This document shows positions 35,357-43,551 of a stretch of DNA of 64,000 nucleotides, one piece after another. How positions within the stretch are numbered: the first letter of the stretch is position 1; the number at the start of each line of letters is the position of its first letter. Origin of the DNA: Sphingomonas sp. DG1-23 (GTDB taxonomy: Bacteria; Pseudomonadota; Alphaproteobacteria; Sphingomonadales; Sphingomonadaceae); assembly GCF_030730875.1 (NCBI RefSeq), contig NZ_JAVAMA010000005.1, forward strand, positions 124,001 to 188,000. Reading direction: 5' to 3'. Below the pieces are notes generated by a model, which worked only from the letters and a program-made list of their open reading frames with translations, was not told where the DNA came from and made no database searches. The position numbers and the translations under genes are program-made.

Positions 35357-36469
35357 GTGACCAGCTACAAGCGCCTGTTCCAGCGCGCGATCGCGGCGGC
35401 GCCCGAGCGGCTGCATTTCGCCGCGCATTCGCACCATCTCTGGCCCGACGCCTCCTATGTCGGCCAGCTCGCCGCGTGGGAGGACGGGGTGCGCCTCGCC
35501 GACCGCAAATGGGAGCGGGTGATGGGCGAGATCTGGCCCGCGGCGCAGCGCCATGTCGCGACCGAATTGGGGCTGCCCGACCCGGCGACGATCGTGTTCG
35601 CACCGAACACCCATGAATTGCTGCTGCGCATCGTCTCGGCGCTGCCGCGGCGGCCGCTGCGGATTTTGGCGAGCGACGGCGAGTTCCACAGCTTCCGCCG
35701 GCAGAGCGCGCGCTGGGAGGAAGCCGGCAGCGCCACGGTCGAGCGGGTGCCGCTCGACCAGGTCGTCACGCGCGCGGGATCGGGGGAGCACAATTTGATC
35801 TTCGTCAGCCAGGTCCAGTTCGGCACCGGACATGTCTTCGAGCGCATCGCCGAACTGGCGGCGCTGGCGCGGCCCGAGGGGCCGTGGGTGGTGATCGACG
35901 GCTATCACGGCTTCATGGCCATGCCGACCGATCTGTCGGCGGTGGCCGACCGGGTCTTCTACCTCGCCGGCGGCTATAAATATGCGATGGCAGGCGAGGG
36001 CTGCGCGTTTCTCCACGCCCCACCCGGCTTCGGGGCGCGGCCCGAGATCACCGGCTGGTATGCCGAATTCGACGATCTGTCCTTGCCGCCGGGCAGCCTC
36101 GGCTACGCCCCCGACGCGCGGCGCTTCCTCGGCGCGACCTTCGATCCCTCGGGCATCTACCGCTTTGTCGCAGTGCGCGACATGCTGCGGCAGGAAGGGC
36201 TGACCACGCCCGACATCGCGGCGCATGCGGGGGCGCTCAAGGCCGCGTTGCTGGCCGCGCTGCCGATCGAGGCCGAGTTGCTCAACGCGGAATCGCCGGC
36301 GCGCTTCCTCGCGCTCCGATCGCCCGAGGCGTGGCGGTGGAAGGCCCAGCTCGAGGCCGAGGAGGTGATCGTCGACGTGCGCGGCGACGTGCTGCGGATC
36401 GGCTTCGGGCTGTATCAGGATGCGCGCGATCTGGACGAGCTGATCGCGGCGTTGCGGCGGCTCACCTGA
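35357..36469 (+). CDS. kynureninase-like class V aminotransferase-fold enzyme
   Basis: A 370-residue PLP enzyme of fold type I. The cofactor lysine is Lys208 in GGYKYAMAGEG, with Asp181 and His184 in VVIDGYHGF; FAPNTHELLLRI provides the phosphate-binding loop. Its location behind tryptophan dioxygenase points to kynureninase activity (kynurenine to anthranilate and alanine), although it is shorter and more diverged than typical KynU. The GTG start is supported by AGGAG eight bases upstream and by the N terminus MTSYKRLFQRA. Other class V activities such as cysteine desulfurase-like lyase cannot be excluded. Confidence 0.78.
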   Translation: MTSYKRLFQRAIAAAPERLHFAAHSHHLWPDASYVGQLAAWEDGVRLADRKWERVMGEIWPAAQRHVATELGLPDPATIVFAPNTHELLLRIVSALPRRPLRILASDGEFHSFRRQSARWEEAGSATVERVPLDQVVTRAGSGEHNLIFVSQVQFGTGHVFERIAELAALARPEGPWVVIDGYHGFMAMPTDLSAVADRVFYLAGGYKYAMAGEGCAFLHAPPGFGARPEITGWYAEFDDLSLPPGSLGYAPDARRFLGATFDPSGIYRFVAVRDMLRQEGLTTPDIAAHAGALKAALLAALPIEAELLNAESPARFLALRSPEAWRWKAQLEAEEVIVDVRGDVLRIGFGLYQDARDLDELIAALRRLT

Positions 36470-36475
36470 CCCTTC

Positions 36476-36580
36476 GTCACCCCGGACTTGTTCCGGGGTC
36501 CACCCGGCTTCACGCGAAAAGCCCCAGCTTCTTGTCCAACCATTGCTGCCTGGTGAACCCCGGCCCAAGGCCGGGGTGAC
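36476..36580. repeat. Rep-B palindromic element
   Basis: A 105-bp element starting GTCACCCCGG and ending CCGGGGTGAC. Each end forms its own hairpin (CCCCGGACTTGTTCCGGGG; CCCCGGCCCAAGGCCGGGG). It fills the gap between convergent genes. A sister copy lies at 43.35 kb. Confidence 0.75.
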
Positions 36581-36585
36581 AAGGT

Positions 36586-37023
36586 TCAATGCGCGCCGCC
36601 GACCATCGGCACGCCGAGCCGGGGGATGTCGATCTTGGGGCAGCGATCCATCACCACCTTGAGCCCGGCCGCCTCGGCGCGGGCGGCAGCCTCCTCGTTG
36701 ATCACGCCGATCTGCAGCCAGACCGACTTCGCCCCCGCCGCGATCGCCTCGTCGACGGCCTCGCCCGCCGCGATCGGACGGCGGAAGATGTCGACCATGT
36801 CTACGGCCACGCCAATCTGGGCGAGCTCGCGGAAGACGAATTCGCCGTGGATATGCTCGCCGGTGATCTGCGGATTGACCGGGATCACCCGATAGCCGCG
36901 GCTCTGGAGATAGGCCATCACGCCATAGCTCGGCCGATCGGGCCGGTCCGACGCGCCGATCATCGCGATCGTCCGGGTCTCCTCGAGCAATTGGCGTATG
37001 TCTTCGTCGCGCGTCAGCGGCAT
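36586..37023 (-). CDS. CoA-binding domain protein, YccU-like
   Basis: A 145-residue protein with a Rossmann-type CoA-binding domain: TIAMIGASDRPDRPSYGVMAYLQSRGYRVIPVNP is the nucleotide-binding beta-alpha-beta unit (about 17-50). VDMVDIFRRP and VWLQIGVINEEAAARAEAAG follow, and the family end motif MDRCPKIDIPRL is present. YccU-like proteins bind CoA or acyl-CoA; no enzymatic activity is established. The gene starts two bases after the Mrp gene stop, so the two are co-transcribed. Confidence 0.88.
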   Translation of the reverse strand: MPLTRDEDIRQLLEETRTIAMIGASDRPDRPSYGVMAYLQSRGYRVIPVNPQITGEHIHGEFVFRELAQIGVAVDMVDIFRRPIAAGEAVDEAIAAGAKSVWLQIGVINEEAAARAEAAGLKVVMDRCPKIDIPRLGVPMVGGAH

Positions 37024-37025
37024 GT

Positions 37026-37988
37026 TCAGCCTCCTGCGGTGAGCCAGTCGTCCAGCCTTGCCGCCAATGCGGCGAACGTCTCCGCGTGCGGGCCGTTCCC
37101 TGCGGCGGGCGGATCACCGGCGTCCGAGGCGGTGCGGATCGCCAGCTCGAGCGGGACCCGCCCGAGGAAGGGCAGCCCCATCCTGCCCGCCGCCGCCTCG
37201 GCGCCGCCGCTGCCGAACGGATCCGAGATCTCGCCGCAATGCGGACAGGCATAGCCGCTCATATTCTCGATCACCCCGATGACGGGCACATTGACCTTGG
37301 CGAACAGATCGATCGCGCGGGTGGCGTCGATCAAGGCGAGATCCTGCGGCGTCGAGACGATGATCGCGCCCGCCGGCTTGTGCTTCTGGACCATGGTCAA
37401 TTGCAGATCGCCGGTGCCCGGCGGCAGATCGAGGATCAGTATCTCGGCATCGCCCCAATCGGCATCGACCATCTGGCCGAGCGCGCCGCCGGCCATCGAT
37501 CCGCGCCACGCGATCGCCTGTCCCTCGGGCACCAGTCCGCCCATCGACAGCAGCGGCACGCCGAATTTGGTCTCGACCGGAATCAGGGTCTTTTCGCGCG
37601 CCTGCGGCCGAATGCCGTCGACGGCGAGCAAACGGGTCTGCGAGGGTCCGTAAATATCGGCGTCGACCAGCCCGACGCGCCGCCCGCGCCGGGCCAAAGC
37701 GATCGCGAGATTGGCCGCGACGGTGGACTTGCCCACCCCGCCCTTGCCGCTGCCGACCGCGATCAGCCGCCGCGTCCGCCGCTCGCTGGTGAGCAGCACG
37801 CGCACCTCGGTCACGCCCGGCGATGCTTCGGCGGTCCGCCGGACATCGGCCTCGAGCTCTTCGCTCGCGGCCTTTCCCAGGCCGGTGACGTCGAGGACGA
37901 TGCTCGCCTTTCCGCCTTCGAATCGGACCGTGGCGCGGTCCGCCGCGATCGGTGCCAGCGCCGCTTTCAAGCTGTGGACATCATTCAT
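37026..37988 (-). CDS. Mrp/ApbC family iron-sulfur carrier ATPase
   Basis: A 320-residue P-loop protein. Residues about 1-70 are the MIP18-like (DUF59) domain; the deviant Walker A GKGGVGKS is at 81-88; the C-terminal CPHC in GYACPHCGEIS binds the transferred 4Fe-4S cluster. It loads clusters onto target apoproteins such as dehydrogenases. The start at 37988 (MNDVHSLKAALAPI) matches the family; codons further upstream are unconserved. It is co-transcribed with the CoA-binding gene and divergent from hflK. Confidence 0.92.
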   Translation of the reverse strand: MNDVHSLKAALAPIAADRATVRFEGGKASIVLDVTGLGKAASEELEADVRRTAEASPGVTEVRVLLTSERRTRRLIAVGSGKGGVGKSTVAANLAIALARRGRRVGLVDADIYGPSQTRLLAVDGIRPQAREKTLIPVETKFGVPLLSMGGLVPEGQAIAWRGSMAGGALGQMVDADWGDAEILILDLPPGTGDLQLTMVQKHKPAGAIIVSTPQDLALIDATRAIDLFAKVNVPVIGVIENMSGYACPHCGEISDPFGSGGAEAAAGRMGLPFLGRVPLELAIRTASDAGDPPAAGNGPHAETFAALAARLDDWLTAGG

Positions 37989-38058
37989 TACACGCCAGAT
38001 AGGCGCACAATCGCCGGCTGCCACTGTAAATCCACGGATGCCGCCTTATAAAGGCAGG

Positions 38059-39186
38059 ATGGTGAACCAATCGGGCTGGCGCGGACTGGCCGGCATCTTC
38101 AAGAACGAAGCTCCCAAGAGTCCATGGGGCAGTGGCGGCGGAAGCGGCGGTTCCGGCAACGGCGGCGGTTCAGGCAATGGCGGCGGCGGCGGCCCCCGCA
38201 ACCCCTGGTCCTTCCCGCCCGACGGCAAGCGTCCCCGACCCGGCGCGACCAGCCTCGACGAATTGCTCAAGCGCGCGCGCGGCGGCGGCGGCCCGGGGAT
38301 TCCCGGCCTTCCCAGCGGCAGCCGGCTATGGACCCTGGTGATCGGCGCGCTGCTGCTGATCTGGGTCTTCTACACCAGCACGCACTCGATCGGCCCGCGC
38401 GAGCGCGGCGTGGTGACGACGCTCGGCAGCTATTCGCGGACGCTCGGTCCCGGCAGCTTCCAGTTCACCTTGCCCGCGCCGCTGCAGCTGGTCGACGTGA
38501 TCGACGTCGCCAATATCCGCACCGAGAATTTCCCGACCGGCGGCGAGAATCTGATGCTGACCGGCGACCAGAACATCGTCGATCTTGCCTATTCGGTGCG
38601 CTGGGACATCAGCAGCGCGGTCGATTACAAGTTCCAGATCGCGCGGCCCGAGGACACCGTCCGCGCCACTGCCGAGAGCGCGATGCGCGCGGTCGTCGCC
38701 ACCACCAGCCTCAACGAAGCGATCGGCCAGGGCCGCGCGCGCATCGAGGGGCAGGTCCAGGCATCGATCCAGCAGATCCTCGACCAATATCATTCGGGTA
38801 TCCGCATCCAGGGCGTCGCGATCCAGAAGGCCGCCGCCCCGCAGGCCGTGGACGAGGACTTCAAGCAAGTCACCGCAGCGCAGCAGGAGGCGCAGGCCAA
38901 CAAGAACAACGCCAATGCCTATGCCCAGCAGGTGCTCGCCGCCGCGCAGGGCGAGGCCGCCGAGTTCGACAAGATCTACGAGCAGTACAAGGCCGCGCCC
39001 GAAGTGACGCGCCGCCGCATCTATTACGAGACGATGGAGCAGATCCTGTCCCGCACCAACAAGACGATCGTCGAGGCCCCAGGCGTGACGCCCTATCTGC
39101 CGCTGCCCGCGCTTCGCGGCGGCGGCGGGACTCCCGCGGCTGACGCCCCGGCCCAGCCCCGCACCCAATCGGGAGCGGCACGATGA
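38059..39186 (+). CDS. hflK: FtsH protease modulator HflK
   Basis: A 375-residue inner-membrane protein. A cytoplasmic N-terminal segment very rich in glycine, serine and asparagine (about residues 20-55, four short GGSGNGG-like units) precedes a single transmembrane helix (about 90-112) and an SPFH/band-7 domain, with a Pro/Ala tail. With HflC it forms the cage around FtsH. The start is uncertain: ATG at 38059 has AAGGCAGG immediately before it, and an in-frame ATG lies at 38038. It overlaps hflC by four bases (ATGA). Confidence 0.9.
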   Translation: MVNQSGWRGLAGIFKNEAPKSPWGSGGGSGGSGNGGGSGNGGGGGPRNPWSFPPDGKRPRPGATSLDELLKRARGGGGPGIPGLPSGSRLWTLVIGALLLIWVFYTSTHSIGPRERGVVTTLGSYSRTLGPGSFQFTLPAPLQLVDVIDVANIRTENFPTGGENLMLTGDQNIVDLAYSVRWDISSAVDYKFQIARPEDTVRATAESAMRAVVATTSLNEAIGQGRARIEGQVQASIQQILDQYHSGIRIQGVAIQKAAAPQAVDEDFKQVTAAQQEAQANKNNANAYAQQVLAAAQGEAAEFDKIYEQYKAAPEVTRRRIYYETMEQILSRTNKTIVEAPGVTPYLPLPALRGGGGTPAADAPAQPRTQSGAAR

Positions 39187-40040
39187 CCCTGAGCTGGCTG
39201 CGCAGCCCGATCGGCATCGCAATTGCCGTGATCCTCGCGCTCGTGGTGCTGATGAGCACCGTCGCGATCGTCCCCGAGAGCAAGCAGGCAGTGATCCTGC
39301 GGCTCGAGCAGCCGCATCGGACGGTCAACGCCTACAAGCCCAACGAGCAATATGGCCGCACCCAGGCAGGGCCGATCTTCCGCCTGCCGTTCTTCGACCG
39401 CATCGTCTGGGTCGACAAGCGCGTGCTCGACATCGACCTGCCCAACCAGCCGGTGCTGTCGACCGACCAGTTGCGGCTCGAAGTCGACGCCTATGCCCGG
39501 TTCCGCGTGGTCGATCCGCTGCGCATGGTGGTGACCGTGGGTTCGGAGGAGCGCGTCCGCGAGCAGCTCCAGCCCTTGTTCGGCTCGTCGCTGCGCAACG
39601 AGCTCGGCAAGCGCACTTCGGCGACCCTGCTCAGCCCCGAGCGCGGCGAAGTGATGGACAATATTCAGAACGCGCTGCAGCGGCTGGCCAGCCAGTACGG
39701 CGTCGAGATCGTCGACGTCCGCATCAAGCAGACCGAGCTGCCGAGCGGATCGCCGCTCGAGAGCGCACTCAACCGCATGGCGACGGCGCGGCGGCAGGAA
39801 GCGGCGACGATCAAGGCCCAAGGCCTCAAGGAAGCGCAGATCATCCGCGCCACCGCGCAGGCGCAGGCCGCGCAGGTCTATGCCCAGGCGTTCAACAAGG
39901 ATCCCGCTTTCTACGATTTCTACCGCGCGATGCAGTCGTACCGGACGACCTTCCTCGCCCAGGGCGAGGGCAAGGGCGAGACCTCGGTGATCCTGTCCCC
40001 CCAGAACAGCTATCTGCGCGAGTTCATGGGGCAACGATGA
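39183..40040 (+). CDS. hflC: FtsH protease modulator HflC
   Basis: A 285-residue inner-membrane protein. One transmembrane helix (about 8-28: IGIAIAVILALVVLMSTVAIV) is followed by the SPFH domain beginning VPESKQAVILRLEQP and a coiled region MATARRQEAATIKAQGLKEAQ. It partners HflK, whose stop codon its ATG overlaps. The DegP-type protease gene follows closely, making a membrane and periplasm quality-control cluster. Confidence 0.93.
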   Translation: MTLSWLRSPIGIAIAVILALVVLMSTVAIVPESKQAVILRLEQPHRTVNAYKPNEQYGRTQAGPIFRLPFFDRIVWVDKRVLDIDLPNQPVLSTDQLRLEVDAYARFRVVDPLRMVVTVGSEERVREQLQPLFGSSLRNELGKRTSATLLSPERGEVMDNIQNALQRLASQYGVEIVDVRIKQTELPSGSPLESALNRMATARRQEAATIKAQGLKEAQIIRATAQAQAAQVYAQAFNKDPAFYDFYRAMQSYRTTFLAQGEGKGETSVILSPQNSYLREFMGQR

Positions 40041-40134
40041 TCCTGCAGCTTCGTTCATATTCAATCAGCGTTCAGCAACCGGGCGCGACAACCGCGCCCG
40101 AACGCTTACCCGTCCTTTGAGAGGATTCGCCCAC

Positions 40135-41643
40135 GTGCGTTACGTCTACGCTCTTACCACTGCCCTTGCCCTTGGTGGCGCCGCCACTGCCCTGACGCTG
40201 AATCACCCCGCCGGCGCGCAGACCGCGCAGAACGAGCCGGGCGCGATCCAGGCGAGCGTGCCGCGCGCCGGCGCGCCGATGAGCTTCGCCGACATGGTCG
40301 CCAAGCTGCAGCCGGCGGTGGTCAACATCTCGACCACCCAGCGCATCACCGTCCAGCAGCAGAATCCGTTCCAGGGCACGCCGTTCGAGATGTTCGGCCG
40401 CGGCCAGGGCGGCGGTCCGGTGACCCGTCAGGCCGAATCGCTGGGCTCGGGCTTCCTGATCTCGGCCGACGGCTACATCGTCACCAACAACCATGTCGTC
40501 ACTGCGGGCACGCGCGGCGCGGTGGTCGAATCGATCACCGTCACGCTGAACGACCGCAAGGAATATAAAGCGCGCCTGATCGGCCGCGATGCCTCTTCCG
40601 ACCTCGCGGTTCTCAAGATCGACGCCACCGCGCTTCCCTTTGTCCGCCTCGGCGATTCGAACCAGGCGCGAGTCGGCGACTGGGTGGTCGCGATCGGCAG
40701 TCCGTTCGGCCTCGGCGGATCGGTGACCGCGGGCATCGTCTCGGCGCTGCATCGCTCCACCGTGGGCGGCGCGTTCGACCGCTTCATCCAGACAGACGCC
40801 TCGATCAACCGCGGCAATTCGGGCGGCCCGCTGTTCGATCTCAACGGCAACGTGATCGGGATCAACTCGCAGATTCTGTCGCCGACCGGCGGCAATGTCG
40901 GCATCGGCTTCGCCATCCCTTCGACCGAAGCCAAGCCGATCCTCGACCGGCTGATGAAGGGGCAGACGATCCAGCGCGGCTATCTGGGCATCCAGATGCA
41001 GGACCTGACCGCCGACCTCGCCGATTCGTTCGGCGTGCCCAAGGGCAACGGCACGATCGTCGCGCGCGTCGAGCCGGGCCAGCCCGCCGAGAAGGCCGGC
41101 ATCCGCCAGGGCGACGTGATCGTCCGGGTCAACAATCGCGACGTCACTCCCGACCAGACCTTGAGCTATCTGGTCGCCAATGTGCCCCCCGGCACGCGGA
41201 TCCCGATCGAGCTGGTGCGCGACGGCAAGCGCCAGACCGTGACGCTCACCCTCGGCACCCGCCCGCCCGACGAGGAGCTGGCGCAGCAATTCGACCTCGA
41301 GGACAATGACAGCGGCCCCGGTGCGCAAGACGGCGATACGATGGGTGCCGCCTCGCTCGGCATCGCGGTCACCCCGCTCACTCCGCAGATCGCGCGCCAG
41401 ATCGGCGCCGACACCAATGCGCAGGGCGTTGTGGTGCTCGGCGTCGATGCGAGCAGCGACGCGGCCGGCAAGGGCCTTGCCCGCGGCGACCTGATCACCA
41501 CTGCGAACCGCACCCCGGTGCGCAACGCCGCGGATCTGGCGCGGATCGTCGGCCAGGCCAAGAGCGCGGGCAGCAAGCAGGTCGTGCTGTTCATCCAGCG
41601 CAAGGGCGTAGGCCGCTACGTGCCGGTGCAGATCCCGAACTGA
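40135..41643 (+). CDS. degP: periplasmic serine protease Do/DegP (HtrA)
   Basis: A 502-residue protease. A signal peptide ends near AGAQ (about residue 29). The catalytic triad is visible as His120 (VTNNHVV), Asp156 (SSDLAVLKID) and Ser229 (RGNSGGPL), followed by two PDZ domains (about 265-370 and 400-495). It degrades and refolds misfolded envelope proteins. The start is GTG at 40135 with GAGAGGA about nine bases upstream, giving MRYVYALTTALAL as signal. It lies 94 bases after hflC. Confidence 0.94.
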   Translation: MRYVYALTTALALGGAATALTLNHPAGAQTAQNEPGAIQASVPRAGAPMSFADMVAKLQPAVVNISTTQRITVQQQNPFQGTPFEMFGRGQGGGPVTRQAESLGSGFLISADGYIVTNNHVVTAGTRGAVVESITVTLNDRKEYKARLIGRDASSDLAVLKIDATALPFVRLGDSNQARVGDWVVAIGSPFGLGGSVTAGIVSALHRSTVGGAFDRFIQTDASINRGNSGGPLFDLNGNVIGINSQILSPTGGNVGIGFAIPSTEAKPILDRLMKGQTIQRGYLGIQMQDLTADLADSFGVPKGNGTIVARVEPGQPAEKAGIRQGDVIVRVNNRDVTPDQTLSYLVANVPPGTRIPIELVRDGKRQTVTLTLGTRPPDEELAQQFDLEDNDSGPGAQDGDTMGAASLGIAVTPLTPQIARQIGADTNAQGVVVLGVDASSDAAGKGLARGDLITTANRTPVRNAADLARIVGQAKSAGSKQVVLFIQRKGVGRYVPVQIPN

Positions 41644-41713
41644 TTGCGGTCTTTTGGGCTGACGAAATGCCCGTCTTTCCCCTAGAACCGCCTTCTGAAC
41701 AAGGAGTGCGGTG

Positions 41714-43330
41714 ATGGCGGGAGAGACGGGCATTTTCGTGGGCGCGGCCGGCACTGCCCGGCAGGAATTGGTGCTCCGCCGCGCGAACCGTCACGGGCTG
41801 ATCGCCGGCGCGACCGGCACCGGCAAGACCGTGACCTTGCAGGTGCTCGCCGAGGGTTTCTCGGCGGCGGGCGTGCCGGTGTTCGTGTCGGACGTGAAGG
41901 GCGATCTTTCGGGGCTCGGCATGGCCGGATCGCCGACCGCGAAGACCCACGAGATCTTCGCGAGTCGCGCGCGCGAGATCGGCGACACCGCATGGCGCTA
42001 CGACGCATTGCCGGTGCAGCTCTGGGATTTGTTCGGCGCCCAGGGCCACCCGATCCGCGCGACGATCTCCGAGATGGGTCCGCTGCTGCTCGCGCGGCTG
42101 CTCGACCTCAACGAGACGCAGGAAGGCGTGCTCAACGTCGCGTTCCACGTCGCCGACGAGGAGGGCCTGCTCCTTCTCGACATGGACGATCTGCAGGCGA
42201 TGCTCGCGCATTGCGCCGAGCGGGCAAGCGAGCTCTCGACCAAATTCGGCAACATCACCAAAGCCAGCGTCGGCACGATCCAGCGGCAATTGCTCCAGCT
42301 GCGCAGCCAGGGCGCCGAGAATTTCTTCGGCGAGCCCGCGCTCGACATAAGCGAGTTCATCCGCACCGACGACCGCGGCCGCGGGGTGGTCAACATCCTC
42401 GCCGCGGACAAGCTCATGGCGAGCCCGCGGCTCTATGGCAGCTTCCTGCTGTGGCTGCTGTCCGAGCTGTTCGAGGTCCTTCCCGAGATCGGCGACCCCG
42501 ACAGACCGGTGCTCGTCTTCTTCTTCGACGAGGCGCATCTGCTGTTCGACGACGCGCCCAAGGCGTTGCTCGACAAGATCGAGCAAGTCGTGCGGCTGAT
42601 CCGATCGAAGGGGGTCGGCGTCTATTTCATCACCCAAAATCCGATCGACATTCCCGAGGACGTCGCCGGGCAGCTCGGCAACCGGGTGCAGCACGCCTTG
42701 CGCGCCTTCACGCCGAAGGACGCCAGGGCGGTGCGATCGGCGGCGGAGACCTTCCGCGCCAATCCGCAAGTCGACGTCGCCACGGCAATCACCGAATTGA
42801 AGGTCGGCGAGGCCTTGGTGTCGGTGCTGCAGGAAGACGGATCGCCCTCGCCGGTCGAGCGCACCCTGATCCGCGCGCCGGGCACGCGGGTCGGCCCGCT
42901 GACTGCCGAGGAACGCGCATTGCTGGTCACCACCGACGCGGTAGCCGACAAATACGACGTGGCGGTCGACCGCGAATCGGCCGAGGAGATGCTCCGCGCC
43001 AAGGCCGAGGAAGCCGTCGCCGCGGCGGCCGAGGCGCAGGCCGACAACGAAGCGGACAAGGCCGCCGCCGCCCAGGCCAAGGAACAGGCGCGGCTCGCCA
43101 AGGAGGCCGAGCGCACCCGCCTCGCCACCGAGCGCGCGCAGGCGACCGCGACTTCGCCCTGGGCCAAGATGGCAACGTCGGCGGCGCGCTCGGCTTCGTC
43201 GTCGCTGGGGCGTCAGGTCGCCAACGAGATCGGCCGCGAGATCTTCGGCGGCGGCAGCCGGCGGCGCTCGGGCGGCGGGCTCGGCGCGCAGCTGGTGCGC
43301 GGGGTGCTGGGCGGGCTGTTCAGAGGCTAG
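41714..43330 (+). CDS. HerA-like (DUF853) ATPase with coiled-coil tail
   Basis: A 538-residue P-loop ATPase. Walker A GATGTGKT is at 32-39, Walker B is [12 protein letters not shown] near 263, and sensor-like [19 protein letters not shown] follows. This is the DUF853 helicase HerA-like family, related to HerA/FtsK DNA translocases; the E. coli relative is YjgR. From about residue 425 comes an Ala/Glu/Lys-rich coiled coil and then a glycine/arginine-rich C terminus ([17 protein letters not shown]). AAGGAG seven bases before the ATG fixes the start. No NurA nuclease neighbour is seen. Confidence 0.85.
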   Translation: MAGETGIFVGAAGTARQELVLRRANRHGLIAGATGTGKTVTLQVLAEGFSAAGVPVFVSDVKGDLSGLGMAGSPTAKTHEIFASRAREIGDTAWRYDALPVQLWDLFGAQGHPIRATISEMGPLLLARLLDLNETQEGVLNVAFHVADEEGLLLLDMDDLQAMLAHCAERASELSTKFGNITKASVGTIQRQLLQLRSQGAENFFGEPALDISEFIRTDDRGRGVVNILAADKLMASPRLYGSFLLWLLSELFEVLPEIGDPDRPVLVFFFDEAHLLFDDAPKALLDKIEQVVRLIRSKGVGVYFITQNPIDIPEDVAGQLGNRVQHALRAFTPKDARAVRSAAETFRANPQVDVATAITELKVGEALVSVLQEDGSPSPVERTLIRAPGTRVGPLTAEERALLVTTDAVADKYDVAVDRESAEEMLRAKAEEAVAAAAEAQADNEADKAAAAQAKEQARLAKEAERTRLATERAQATATSPWAKMATSAARSASSSLGRQVANEIGREIFGGGSRRRSGGGLGAQLVRGVLGGLFRG

Positions 43331-43345
43331 CCCACCTACTCAGCC

Positions 43346-43452
43346 GTCACCCCGGCCGCAGTGCCGGGGTCCACCAAGGGGCTGGAGGACAAGCAAGAGG
43401 CGCGAGCCCTTCCTTCGCGGCGCAGTGGACCCCGGCACAAGGCCGGGGTGAC
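43346..43452. repeat. Rep-B palindromic element
   Basis: A 107-bp element with ends GTCACCCCGGCCGC and GGCCGGGGTGAC and an unrelated centre, closely matching the copy at 36.5 kb in length and termini. It lies between the HerA-like and OPT genes, about 100 bases before the latter's start. Confidence 0.75.
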
Positions 43453-43551
43453 GGTTTGGTGTGCCTCCACCGCCCCCGCCGCCACGCAATGAAATTGCCC
43501 ATCCCCGCTTCTTGTGCCTAAGCTCGGCGAAACCTCTCCAAGGAGCGCCGA

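Noticed and set aside
38130..38200. Glycine-coding micro-repeat (GGCGGCGG runs) at the start of hflK
   Set aside because: Low-complexity GGS/GGN linker of HflK, common in the family; not an independent DNA repeat.
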